Shown: positions 8,339 through 16,304 of the stretch, piece after piece
Position numbering within the stretch: the stretch's first letter is position 1
Layout of the letters: every line of letters starts with the position of its first letter
Assembly (NCBI GenBank): GCA_958410215.1
Contig: CATYOF010000004.1
Span: forward strand, 62,001-126,000
Length of the DNA: 64,000 nt
Source: an uncultured Cryptobacterium sp.
Lineage (GTDB): Bacteria; Actinomycetota; Coriobacteriia; Coriobacteriales; Eggerthellaceae
Reading direction: 5' to 3'
Notes under the pieces: generated by a model
Databases searched by the model: none
The model's input: the letters and a program-made list of their open reading frames with translations, nothing else
What the model was told of the DNA's origin: nothing
Translations under genes and position numbers: made by a program

Positions 8339-8822
8339 GTATGCTCCGCTATCTGTAGTGAGTTGTATCCGAAAGATAGGTATCGTTAACTTCTGAACCC
8401 TTGCAGGAGCGGAAGGATAGATATACCTAAGGTGCTTCCTTGCCGGGTATCCAATGCCTAGAAAACCCGCTACAGCATTGAATGTTGTTTGAATGCCGTG
8501 TTACAAGTGATGCCTACTGTACCAAATCGTGTGTGATTCTCTGTGAATTTTCCAAAAACCGCCAAAAATACGACGGTGCCAAAAAAGACAATACAAACGC
8601 TTGAATAACTAAAAGGTTAGGAATACCTTTGGACAATTCCTTCGTATGTGATGGGTTTGTGATTCATTTCGAAAGATTGATGTCTCTCGATGATGCTGTT
8701 TTTGTTGTTCTCTTGGAAGAGCAACCTTTAAGGCAAGAAATTGCGAACTAACAAAACGCGGAAGCGCGAAACCGTCAAAACGGTAGGAAAAAAGATGTCC
8801 AGCGAGTTTGAAAGGATGATTT
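8339..8822. other. 484-nt intergenic region with a structured leader
   Basis: No gene is seen. The 130 nt before the BASS transporter can form several hairpins: one around 8704-8724, CGCG-GAAG-CGCG at 8757-8768 and ACCGT-CAAA-ACGGT at 8771-8784. They do not match a riboswitch class I recognise. Promoters of the two divergent genes must lie here, but no convincing pair of hexamers was found. Confidence 0.4.
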
Positions 8823-9854
8823 ATGAAGGTATTAGAAAAAATCAGTGATTATGCCGGAAAGTACATGGCAATCATTGCACTTCTAGTAGCAATTATTGCC
8901 TTGGTCTTTCCTGGTCCTGTGTCTTCAGTTATCAAGACCAGCTATGTCAATATCCTTCTTGGTATCGTTATGTTTGGTATGGGCATGACCCTTACCTTGG
9001 GCGATTTTAAGGTGGTGTTTACTAAGCCAAAGGCGGTAATTACTGGCATTTTTGCTCAGTTTATTATCATGCCTGGTTTGGCGTTCCTCTTGGTAACTAT
9101 CTTCCAGCTTCCTCCCGAGTTGGCGGTTGGCGTAATTCTAGTTGGCTGCTGCCCTGGTGGTACCAGCTCTAACGTTATGACCTACCTGGCAAAGGGCGAT
9201 GTAGCTCTTTCGGTTGGTATGACGGCCTGCACTACTATTATGGCTCCTGTTGTAACACCTCTTTTGGTATTGCTTATTGCAGGTCAAACCGTTGATGTTG
9301 CGGTTTGGGATATGTTCATTTCTATCGTTCAGGTTGTATTAGTACCTATTGCGGCAGGCTTTATTATCAATAAGATTTTCGAAAAATTTGCACGAGAATT
9401 TTCTCGTGTTTTGCCCCTTGTTTCCGTAATCGGTATTTCTCTTATCATTATGGCTGTTGTTGCTGCTAACGCTGCAAGCCTCATGACCGTTGGTCTGCTT
9501 ATCATTGGAGTAGTTATGTTGCACAATGTGTTGGGTTATGCATTGGGCTATTTAGCGGGTCGTCTTTTGGGACTTACCAAGGCTCAGCGTCGTACTCTTT
9601 CTATTGAAGTTGGTATGCAGAATTCCGGTTTGGCTACTTCTTTGGCAACGGTGCATTTTGCCACCATGCCTTTGGCGGCAGTTCCTGGCGCCGTATTTAG
9701 CGTATGGCACAACATTTCTGGCGCAATTTACGCAAACATTCTTGCGCGTTCTGCGGGCGACGATTCGGTAAAGAAGGCAGATCTTGAAAACAAGATTGAA
9801 TCTGGCGAAATAGAAAAGGAAGAAGCTGCAGCGGACAAGAAAGCAGCAAAGTAG
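8823..9854 (+). CDS. BASS-family (bile acid:sodium symporter-like) transporter
   Basis: A 343-residue protein with nine or ten hydrophobic helices. It has the family hallmarks GMGMTLTLGDF near residue 52 and CCPGGTSSNVMTYLAKGDVALS near 109-131, which includes the cross-over region that binds sodium, plus EVGMQNSGLA in the second half. Bacterial BASS proteins carry bile acids, ketopantoate, pyruvate or other organic anions with sodium; the substrate here is not evident. The C-terminal 25 residues are Lys/Glu/Ala-rich. RBS AAAGGA is well placed before ATG 8823. Confidence 0.88.
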   Translation: MKVLEKISDYAGKYMAIIALLVAIIALVFPGPVSSVIKTSYVNILLGIVMFGMGMTLTLGDFKVVFTKPKAVITGIFAQFIIMPGLAFLLVTIFQLPPELAVGVILVGCCPGGTSSNVMTYLAKGDVALSVGMTACTTIMAPVVTPLLVLLIAGQTVDVAVWDMFISIVQVVLVPIAAGFIINKIFEKFAREFSRVLPLVSVIGISLIIMAVVAANAASLMTVGLLIIGVVMLHNVLGYALGYLAGRLLGLTKAQRRTLSIEVGMQNSGLATSLATVHFATMPLAAVPGAVFSVWHNISGAIYANILARSAGDDSVKKADLENKIESGEIEKEEAAADKKAAK

Positions 9855-9935
9855 AATTGAATCAGAAGACGATTCTTTGAGTCGAAAGAAGATTCTTTAT
9901 GGTTTGCTGATTTATGGTCTGAAGTTTATCTATTA

Positions 9936-9967
9936 AAAGGGCATCGGCGCAGGTCGATGTCCTTTTT
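9936..9967 (+). terminator. Rho-independent terminator
   Basis: AAAGGGCATCG pairs with CGATGTCCTTT, then T5. It follows the BASS transporter gene by about 80 nt. Confidence 0.8.
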
Positions 9968-10046
9968 GTTTAGGGTTGCAATCCAGTTGAGATTGCGAAG
10001 CATTCAAAATGATTACATAGGCAGATGTAGTGAGATGTGGGGAGAT

Positions 10047-10055
10047 GGGGGGGGG
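10047..10055. repeat. G9 homopolymer, intergenic
   Basis: Nine consecutive G within a G-rich stretch between a terminator on each strand. It touches no coding sequence. Confidence 0.8.
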
Positions 10056-10118
10056 TGCACAGTTGCCCGACGGCTGTATGAGCGGCGTACAAGGTGCGCA
10101 AATATTTGTGAGAGAAAT

Positions 10119-10144
10119 AAAAAAGCCCACACAGGGTGTAGGCT
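10119..10144 (-). terminator. Terminator of the tRNA operon
   Basis: Read on the minus strand, AGCCTACAC-CCT-GTGTGGGCT is followed by six T, immediately downstream of tRNA-Glu. Confidence 0.82.
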
Positions 10145-10151
10145 GAATACG

Positions 10152-10228
10152 TGGTAGCCTCGACCGGATTCGAACCGGCGATCTCCGCCTTGAGAGGGCG
10201 GCGTCCTAAACCGCTAGACGACGAGGCC
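10152..10228 (-). tRNA. tRNA-Glu (anticodon CTC)
   Basis: On the minus strand a 77-nt cloverleaf is seen: acceptor GGCCTCG/CGAGGCT, anticodon stem CCGCC/GGCGG with loop CTCTCAA (anticodon CTC, reads GAG), T-arm CCGG-TTCGAAT-CCGG, encoded CCA. It is second in a two-tRNA operon. Confidence 0.93.
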
Positions 10229-10240
10229 ATGAATGCGTAG

Positions 10241-10314
10241 TGGCTGGGGTGGAAGGAGTCGAACCCTCACATACGGTACCAGAAACCGCTGTCCTACCAT
10301 TAGACGACACCCCA
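10241..10314 (-). tRNA. tRNA-Gln (anticodon CTG)
   Basis: A 74-nt minus-strand cloverleaf: acceptor TGGGGTG/CACCCCA, anticodon loop TTCTGGT (anticodon CTG, reads CAG), T-loop TTCGACT, encoded CCA. Only 12 nt separate it from tRNA-Glu downstream. Confidence 0.93.
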
Positions 10315-10362
10315 ATAACTATGCAATTGAGAATGCACCTTATAGCTTTGGCGCGAGTAGTT

Positions 10363-10391
10363 ATATTAGTGTCCTTAAGGTGATTCGTCAA
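10363..10391 (-). promoter_or_regulatory. Sigma-70 promoter of the tRNA operon
   Basis: On the minus strand, TTGACG (10391-10386), a 17-nt spacer and TAATAT (10368-10363), placed about 50 nt before tRNA-Gln. Confidence 0.7.
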
Positions 10392-10655
10392 GGTTATTTT
10401 TGAAAAAAATTATCTCTTTCGTTACCTTTGCTGTGTAGTTTTGCTGCATCCAGATGGACTTTTTGTGGAAATAGCATAAATTGCTCGGTCTTCTCTTAGG
10501 ATAGTCAGCGCATTTTGTAGTGTTTTAGCCCACCTAGTGTGGGTTTATTTATGCCGATTATGCACTGCATACGCAACATGAAACGTGAAAAAGCTTTGTT
10601 TGTTTGTGGGTAGATAGTTTCCGAGCAAGAACAAAGCAATAATAGAGGATTTACT
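10392..10655. other. Intergenic region between tRNA promoter and uppP
   Basis: No gene, repeat or convincing promoter was recognised. A modest AGAGGA ribosome-binding site precedes uppP. Confidence 0.3.
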
Positions 10656-11606
10656 ATGTCGCCAGACCTGTTACTAGAAGCGCTTAAGGCGTTATTGCTT
10701 GGTGTAGTTGAAGGTATTACCGAATGGCTGCCTATTTCGTCAACAGGTCATATGATTTTGGTAGACGAATTTGTTCAGCTTAATGTGTCGCCTGGCTTTC
10801 TGGAATTATTTTTAGTGGTAATTCAAATTGGTTCCATTATGGCCGTTATTATTTCATTTCGTCATAAGCTCAATCCTGTTTCTCGTACTAAAGACGAAGT
10901 TGAACGCCACAAAACATGGCGTATGTGGGGTATGGTAGTAATCGGCAGTGTTCCTGCCGCAGTATTTGGTTTGTTATTGGACGACTGGGCTCACGATAAT
11001 TTCTATAGCGCCTATACGGTTGCTGCAATGCTTATTCTGTATGGCATTATCTTTATTGTCATTGAACGCTATAACCGCCGTCGTAAAGAACGTGTATTGG
11101 GAATGGTGGAAGAACCAATCGGAAAGCACGGTCGGGTAGAACCAATCGATGAAAACGATCCTGAAGCGATAGATAAAGCCCTTTTTAAAATTACCGATCC
11201 CTATGAAATGGATTGGAAAACCGCCATTAAAATTGGCTTCTTTGAAGTGCTTGCTATTATTCCGGGCACCAGCCGTTCAGGCGCAACCATTATTGGTGGC
11301 ATGTTGTGTGGTTGTTCTCGTACGGCGGCCGCAGAGTTTACGTTCTTCCTGGCGATTCCGGTTATGTTCGGATGGGGCCTAGTTAAAGCGGTTAAGTTCT
11401 TCCTTGACGGTATTGCTATGACGCAAACCGAAATTGTGGTTTTGGTGGTGGGCATTCTTTCTGCCTTCATTATGGGTATGATCGCCATCAAATTTTTGAT
11501 GGGCTACATTAAACAAAACGACTTTACCGTGTTTGGTGTGTATCGCATCATTATTGGTCTTATCGTATTGGGCTATTTTGGCAGCAAAGCTCTTGGCGCC
11601 ATGTAA
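10656..11606 (+). CDS. uppP: Undecaprenyl-diphosphatase UppP (BacA)
   Basis: A 316-residue integral membrane enzyme with both UppP signatures: EGITEWLPISSTGH near residues 20-33 (catalytic Glu) and PGTSRSGATI near 205-214. It removes a phosphate from undecaprenyl pyrophosphate so the carrier can be reused for peptidoglycan and other wall polymers; loss gives bacitracin sensitivity. At about 316 residues it is longer than the usual 265-280, owing to a hydrophilic cytosolic insertion around residues 140-185. It is transcribed alone or with the small membrane protein that follows. Confidence 0.95.
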   Translation: MSPDLLLEALKALLLGVVEGITEWLPISSTGHMILVDEFVQLNVSPGFLELFLVVIQIGSIMAVIISFRHKLNPVSRTKDEVERHKTWRMWGMVVIGSVPAAVFGLLLDDWAHDNFYSAYTVAAMLILYGIIFIVIERYNRRRKERVLGMVEEPIGKHGRVEPIDENDPEAIDKALFKITDPYEMDWKTAIKIGFFEVLAIIPGTSRSGATIIGGMLCGCSRTAAAEFTFFLAIPVMFGWGLVKAVKFFLDGIAMTQTEIVVLVVGILSAFIMGMIAIKFLMGYIKQNDFTVFGVYRIIIGLIVLGYFGSKALGAM

Positions 11607-11658
11607 ACAAACCATGCAATTCTGCGGAATAGCGGACTAGTGATGGTATGCTTTTGCT

Positions 11659-11901
11659 ATGGGCGCAAACTACGGACAGAAAAAACCTCCCGAGATTCCT
11701 GAAGAGGAAAAAAGAAGACTGCGCAAAAATGCAAACTCGTTTATCTCGCGGTATTGTGGTTTCGCGGCTTTGGTAATTATTCTTATTACCTTTGCTGCTT
11801 TTATTCTTGGACAGGCTAATGCCTTCTATTCGCAGTGTGGCATCATGGCATCTATTGCACTGCTTGCCATTTCGGTTATTAACGATCCCGATCGTAAATA
11901 G
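11659..11901 (+). CDS. Small two-helix membrane protein, unknown
   Basis: An 80-residue protein: a basic N-terminal third (GQKKPPEIPEEEKRRLRKN) then two hydrophobic helices (about 34-54 and 58-74). It lies 52 nt after uppP on the same strand. No strong ribosome-binding site is visible. The charged-then-hydrophobic composition is like many conserved small membrane proteins, but I recognise no family. Confidence 0.6.
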   Translation: MGANYGQKKPPEIPEEEKRRLRKNANSFISRYCGFAALVIILITFAAFILGQANAFYSQCGIMASIALLAISVINDPDRK

Positions 11902-12003
11902 AGCAAAACTTATTTATTTTTCGTATTAATAGGGTAAAAATTCGCCTAATCTATAGAAAAAGTAACTTAATCCTCTATTATCGACCAGTAACCCCAGCCT
12001 TCC

Positions 12004-12030
12004 TTGCCTCATACTATACTTTGCTATAGT
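12004..12030 (+). promoter_or_regulatory. Possible promoter of the aro pair
   Basis: TTGCCT (12004-12009), a 15-nt spacer and TATAGT (12025-12030). The spacer is short for sigma-70. A GCACTC/GAGTGC hairpin follows in the leader (about 12042-12060). Confidence 0.4.
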
Positions 12031-12078
12031 AAAGTGATGCACTCGGCTTTTGAGTGCGAGGTAAGAAAGGAATCAAGG

Positions 12079-12366
12079 ATGCCGGAACAAAATGATGCTT
12101 TCGCAAAGATTGAGGAATATCGCGCTAAGATCGATGAAGTAGATCAAAAGTTGGTTGCTCTCTTGAATGAACGTGCGGGCTATTCATTGGACATTCGCGC
12201 TTTGAAACCCAGTGCTCATATGGGCTTGTATGATCCTAAGCGTGAAGAAGAAATCTTCGAACGTATTGCTTCTTACAACGAAGGTCCTATGTATAACGAA
12301 AATCTGGTTGAAATTTATCGTGGCATTCTAAAAGTAATGAAAGAGGTGCCATCACGTGATCAATAA
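12079..12366 (+). CDS. Chorismate mutase, AroQ class
   Basis: A 95-residue all-helical protein with the AroQ pattern: IDEVDQKLVALLNERAGYSLDI in the first helix (Arg and catalytic-pocket residues), K-R-E-E-E-I-F-E in the second and the C-terminal helix NLVEIYRGILKVM. It converts chorismate to prephenate for Phe and Tyr synthesis. ATG 12079 has GAAAGGAA upstream; longer in-frame starts have no site. It overlaps the following DAHP synthase by 11 nt. In related bacteria the two activities are often fused or interact, so a complex with feedback control is plausible. Confidence 0.88.
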   Translation: MPEQNDAFAKIEEYRAKIDEVDQKLVALLNERAGYSLDIRALKPSAHMGLYDPKREEEIFERIASYNEGPMYNENLVEIYRGILKVMKEVPSRDQ

Positions 12367-13153
12367 GCTCTCCTCCCTACCAGATTACGGTGCTAGAACT
12401 GATGAAATAACCATCTATGCTGGCCCCTGTTCTGTCGAATCTGAAGAGCAATTTGATGAAGTAGCGCGCTGCATTGCGGATCTTGGCTTAACGTGGATTC
12501 GCGGCGGCGCTTTTAAGCCCCGTACCAACCCCCATTCTTTTCAAGGACTAGGTGAAGAAGGCCTTAAGATTATGAAGGCAAGCGGGGAAAAGTACGGGCT
12601 AAAAACTCTGACCGAGGTAATGGATTCTGCTCATTGCGAAATGGTGCATTCCTATGTTGATGGTCTTCAAATTGGTGCTCGCAATATGCAGAATTTCAGT
12701 CTACTGAAAAATGTTGGTGCGGTAACGGCTCAGTCGCACAAAATGGTTTTACTCAAGCGCGGCTTGGCGGGCAGTATTTCTGAATGGCTTTCCGCTACCG
12801 AGTATCTAACCATGAATGGTAACAACAATATCGTGCTGTGCGAACGTGGCTTACGTACGTTTGAAACTGCCACGCGTTTTACGCTCGATATTTCTGCCGT
12901 GCCAGTAATTCATAAGCAGTCTATTTTCCCTATTTGCGTGGATGTTTCTCATCCTGCAGGTGTTCGAGACCTGGTCCCTTCGTTGGCTTATGCAGCAATA
13001 GCGGCAGGTTGCGACAGTCTTATGATCGAGGTTCATCCCGATCCAACCAAGGCGTTATCCGATGGCCCCCAGCAGCTAACCCCTGCACAGTTTACGGAGC
13101 TGGTAGGACAGTTGCAAGAAATTGCGGCGGTATTTGGAAAGAAGATTGTGTAA
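12356..13153 (+). CDS. 3-deoxy-7-phosphoheptulonate synthase (DAHP synthase, AroF/KDOPS-like class)
   Basis: A 265-residue TIM-barrel enzyme of the short type I-beta class: AGPCSVES near residue 22, RGGAFKPRTNPHSFQG near 48-63, QIGARNMQNF and DVSHPAG further on, with metal-binding Cys, His, Glu and Asp positions preserved. It condenses PEP and erythrose 4-phosphate, the first step of the shikimate pathway. The GTG start lies inside the chorismate mutase gene, with AGAGGTG before it, so translation is coupled. No separate regulatory domain is present; the mutase next door may supply allostery, as known for other I-beta enzymes. Confidence 0.93.
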   Translation: MINKLSSLPDYGARTDEITIYAGPCSVESEEQFDEVARCIADLGLTWIRGGAFKPRTNPHSFQGLGEEGLKIMKASGEKYGLKTLTEVMDSAHCEMVHSYVDGLQIGARNMQNFSLLKNVGAVTAQSHKMVLLKRGLAGSISEWLSATEYLTMNGNNNIVLCERGLRTFETATRFTLDISAVPVIHKQSIFPICVDVSHPAGVRDLVPSLAYAAIAAGCDSLMIEVHPDPTKALSDGPQQLTPAQFTELVGQLQEIAAVFGKKIV

Positions 13154-13248
13154 CAAAGACAAGCTTGAAGGATTAAAGCGCTACAATACAAATCCGTACT
13201 TTTCAGAATAAAGCGTAAATCATATATGTAGGTGAAAGGGATTCCTCT

Positions 13249-15606
13249 ATGCCTATTGATCTTTCAAGTCTAAATGGTCCTCAAAAAGAAGCGGTTCTTT
13301 GCACAGAAGGACCGCTTCTTGTGTTGGCGGGTGCCGGTAGTGGAAAAACCCGCGTATTAACTCATCGTATTGCCCATTTGGTAGAGGACTTAGGGGTGGC
13401 TCCCTGGCAAATTATGGCCATTACCTTTACCAATAAGGCCGCAGCAGAAATGCGCGAGCGCCTTGGTGGGCTTATTGGCCCTTATGCGCGCGGCATGTGG
13501 GTTTCAACTTTTCATAGTATGTGTGTGCGCATCTTGCGTGCCGATTGCGAACGACTTGGGTTTGCTTCAGGTTTTACCATTTACGACGATGATGATTCGA
13601 AACGCTTAGTAAAGCACATTTATGGTGAATTCAATATCGACGAAAAGCGTTTTCCCGTACCTGCTATTCGCAATCGCATTTCCAAAGCAAAAAATGACCT
13701 TCAGGTTGCAGAAGTGTATGCGCAGGAAGCTGAGCAGGGAAGTGATCCGGTAGCGAAAGTTGCTGCACGTGTTTATACCCGTTTGCAGGAGCGATTGCGA
13801 CAGCTTAATGCGTTCGATTTTGATGATCTTTTGCTCTACACTTGGCTTTTACTGAAGAATCATGCAGATGTTCTAGAAGCGTATCAAAGGCGTTTTCAAT
13901 ATATTCTGGTGGATGAATACCAGGATACCAACCATGCTCAGTACGCTTTAACGCAGCTTTTAGCAGCGGCCCATCAAAACATTATGGTGGTAGGCGATGA
14001 CGATCAGTCAATTTATTCATGGCGTGGTGCCGATTTGCGCAATATTTTAGATTTCGAAAAAGATTATCCCAAGGCTCATGTCGTAAAGCTGGAAGAAAAC
14101 TATCGTTCCATGGGCAATATTTTAGATGCTGCTAACGCAGTTATTGCCAACAATGTAACCCGCAAGCCCAAAAGGTTATTTACGTCTCAGCCTGCTGGTG
14201 AAAAGATTTCAGTTTATATGGCTACCGATGAACGCGATGAGGGGCGCTGGATTGCTTCTGAAATAGAAAAGCAGCATGCCTCAGGTATGCCTTATAACCA
14301 AATTGCGGTGTTTTATCGCACCAATGCACAAAGCCGTATGCTTGAAGATATGCTCTTGCGGGCGGGCGTTCCTTATCGTTTGGTAGGCGGTACGCGCTTT
14401 TTTGATCGTGCAGAAATTCGCGATGTAATGGCGTACTTAAGTCTTGTAGTAAATCCTGCAAACGACATGGCAGCACGCAGAGTAATCAATACGCCCAAGC
14501 GTGGTATTGGTGGTACTACCATTGAGCATATTGACTATATTGCGCGTGAAACTGAATGCACGTTTTTGCAGGCAGCTGAACTTTGCGTTGCTGATGAGGT
14601 TATTCGTCCTAACACGCGTCGCGCCATTGGGGAATTCGTAGCGCTTATTCATGAAGCGCAAACCTATGAAGGCGATTTGCGCAAAGTAGTTGAGATGATT
14701 GTCGATAAAGCCGGCATTATTGAGGCTTATCGCGCGGTTGGCAGCGATGAAGCGCAGGGGCGCATTGAAAACATTCAAGAATTCTTCGGCGTAGTTGATG
14801 AATATTCGCAAACGCACGATGATACTGAAGCTTTGTTTGAGCCACCTTCACCCAATGATCCCGATGAAGCTCTCGATGAAAACGAGCCTCCCGTGCGGAC
14901 ATTCCAAGCGAATTCATTGGCTGATTTTACCGAATGGGTAACCTTGCGAACCGATATGGATACCATGAGTGATGATGGCGCGGCAGTAACGCTTATGACT
15001 GTTCACTCCGCAAAAGGCCTTGAATTTGACTGCGTTTTTGTTGCGGGTATGGAAGAATCGCTGTTCCCTCATGGTAATTCTTCGCAAGATGCGCAGGGGC
15101 TCGAAGAAGAGCGTCGTCTTTGTTATGTCGCCATTACGCGTGCTCGCAAGCGTCTTTATCTGACCAATGCCTTTACGCGTCAGATTTTTGGTCAATCAAG
15201 TGCAAATCCTCCTTCGCGCTTTATTTCAGAAATTCCTAGCGAACTTCGACATAGTATCGGTATGGGATCTGCTGGTTTTTCTGGATCTGGCTGGGAAAAG
15301 CGCGGAAGCCGCCGAGGTATTGCTGGTTCGGGTGTAGAGGCAGGAGGCGGACGCGTATTTGGTCAATCAAGCGCATCGGGTTCGCGCCCGCGCCAAAAAC
15401 CAGTGGCAACGCGTACGAATCCTAACGCGGGCAAGAAGGCTGCAGCACGCATGAGTTTTGCCAAGGGCGATACGGTTGATCATAAAGTATTTGGTCGCGG
15501 CACTATTGTGAAAGTGGATGGTGACACGCTTCATGTACGTTTTTCTCGTACGGGGCAAACTAAAAAGCTCCTGAAGGATTATGCGCCTATTGTGAAAATC
15601 GGTTAG
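13249..15606 (+). CDS. pcrA: ATP-dependent DNA helicase PcrA/UvrD
   Basis: A 785-residue superfamily 1A helicase. Visible motifs: GAGSGKT at residues 28-34 (Walker A), VDEYQDTN (motif II), GDDDQSIYSWRGAD (motif III), LEENYRS (motif IV), and TVHSAKGLEFDCVFVAG (motif V), then VAITRARKRL (motif VI). The C-terminus, after a Gly/Ser/Arg-rich linker, has a Tudor-like fold (VFGRGTIVKVDGDTLHVRFS) that in PcrA binds RNA polymerase. Roles are nucleotide-excision repair, clearing replication-transcription conflicts and limiting RecA. It appears to be transcribed alone and ends at a strong terminator. Confidence 0.95.
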   Translation: MPIDLSSLNGPQKEAVLCTEGPLLVLAGAGSGKTRVLTHRIAHLVEDLGVAPWQIMAITFTNKAAAEMRERLGGLIGPYARGMWVSTFHSMCVRILRADCERLGFASGFTIYDDDDSKRLVKHIYGEFNIDEKRFPVPAIRNRISKAKNDLQVAEVYAQEAEQGSDPVAKVAARVYTRLQERLRQLNAFDFDDLLLYTWLLLKNHADVLEAYQRRFQYILVDEYQDTNHAQYALTQLLAAAHQNIMVVGDDDQSIYSWRGADLRNILDFEKDYPKAHVVKLEENYRSMGNILDAANAVIANNVTRKPKRLFTSQPAGEKISVYMATDERDEGRWIASEIEKQHASGMPYNQIAVFYRTNAQSRMLEDMLLRAGVPYRLVGGTRFFDRAEIRDVMAYLSLVVNPANDMAARRVINTPKRGIGGTTIEHIDYIARETECTFLQAAELCVADEVIRPNTRRAIGEFVALIHEAQTYEGDLRKVVEMIVDKAGIIEAYRAVGSDEAQGRIENIQEFFGVVDEYSQTHDDTEALFEPPSPNDPDEALDENEPPVRTFQANSLADFTEWVTLRTDMDTMSDDGAAVTLMTVHSAKGLEFDCVFVAGMEESLFPHGNSSQDAQGLEEERRLCYVAITRARKRLYLTNAFTRQIFGQSSANPPSRFISEIPSELRHSIGMGSAGFSGSGWEKRGSRRGIAGSGVEAGGGRVFGQSSASGSRPRQKPVATRTNPNAGKKAAARMSFAKGDTVDHKVFGRGTIVKVDGDTLHVRFSRTGQTKKLLKDYAPIVKIG

Positions 15607-15664
15607 CGAAACACAATTGTAAACCTTAGTGGAGTATTATATACAAGGCTTAACGCAAGCCTTA

Positions 15665-15702
15665 AGGGCACTCATAACGTAAGGGCTATGGGTGCTCTTT
15701 TT
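15665..15702 (+). terminator. Rho-independent terminator
   Basis: A 12-bp stem (two G-U pairs) around a 10-nt loop, with T-run TTTTT at the 3' side, 60 nt after the helicase gene. Confidence 0.8.
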
Positions 15703-15844
15703 GTGCCGTAGGGTTTAGGTTTGAAATTCTCTATGTGGTAACTATCACGTTTCTCGTTTTGGTTCCTCTTTAAAGGATGGGGCAGGGAAATAGCCTAATT
15801 AGGGTTGGAAAAATAGCTTGATAAGAAAGGGAGCGAGTTTTTGT

Positions 15845-16129
15845 ATGGCAGAAATACTCGAAGCAGTAATGCTTATCTGTTTTGGTTTATCGTGGCCAAT
15901 GAACGCATGGAAGTCTTATAAAGCACGTACTGCCGCCGGGACAAGCTGGCAATTTCTTGCTCTTATTACCCTTGGTTATTTTGCGGGCATAGCTGCAAAA
16001 TTTGTGGGCGGTAATTTGAACTGGGTTTTGGTGGTCTACTTTATAAACCTTGGTGCATTGGTGGCTAACTGGGCAATTTACGCGCGCAACCTTCGTATTG
16101 ATGCAGCCTACGAGAAAGCTCGGGCGTAA
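15845..16129 (+). CDS. Small three-helix membrane protein, SemiSWEET/PQ-loop-like
   Basis: A 94-residue protein with three hydrophobic helices. The first loop, W-P-M-N-A-W-K-S-Y-K-A-R-T-A-A-G-T-S, has the spacing of a PQ-loop repeat (P near the end of helix 1, then K...K-x-x-x-G-x-S). Bacterial SemiSWEETs are three-helix sugar transporters that work as dimers, but the Gln of the PQ pair is Met here, so a transport role is only inferred. ATG 15845 was chosen over TTG 15818 because GGGAG precedes it. Confidence 0.6.
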   Translation: MAEILEAVMLICFGLSWPMNAWKSYKARTAAGTSWQFLALITLGYFAGIAAKFVGGNLNWVLVVYFINLGALVANWAIYARNLRIDAAYEKARA

Positions 16130-16132
16130 AAA

Positions 16133-16215
16133 GCGCACAGCTGTGAATTTAAAATAGCGTACAGCTGTGAATCTAAACAGTTGTGAATCTAAAAAAGCGC
16201 GCACCTGCGAATTCT
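16133..16215. repeat. Degenerate tandem repeat, about 22-nt unit
   Basis: Between the SemiSWEET-like and pyrophosphatase genes, units built on AGCGCACAGCTGTGAATTTAAA recur: a full copy, a second with CGTACAGCTGTGAATCT, a truncated CAGTTGTGAATCT and a diverged fourth, GCGCGCACCTGCGAATTC. Confidence 0.75.
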
Positions 16216-16304
16216 TTAGTCTTTTTGCGTGTCTTTTTCTTAAGAGCGCTTACAATAAAACCAATTTGTACATATATGCGTGTTTCTACGCTAGAGGAGG
16301 TCGA

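Noticed and set aside
9957..10391. Several 60-86 codon frames over the tRNA region
   Set aside because: They overlap two clear tRNA genes and a terminator.
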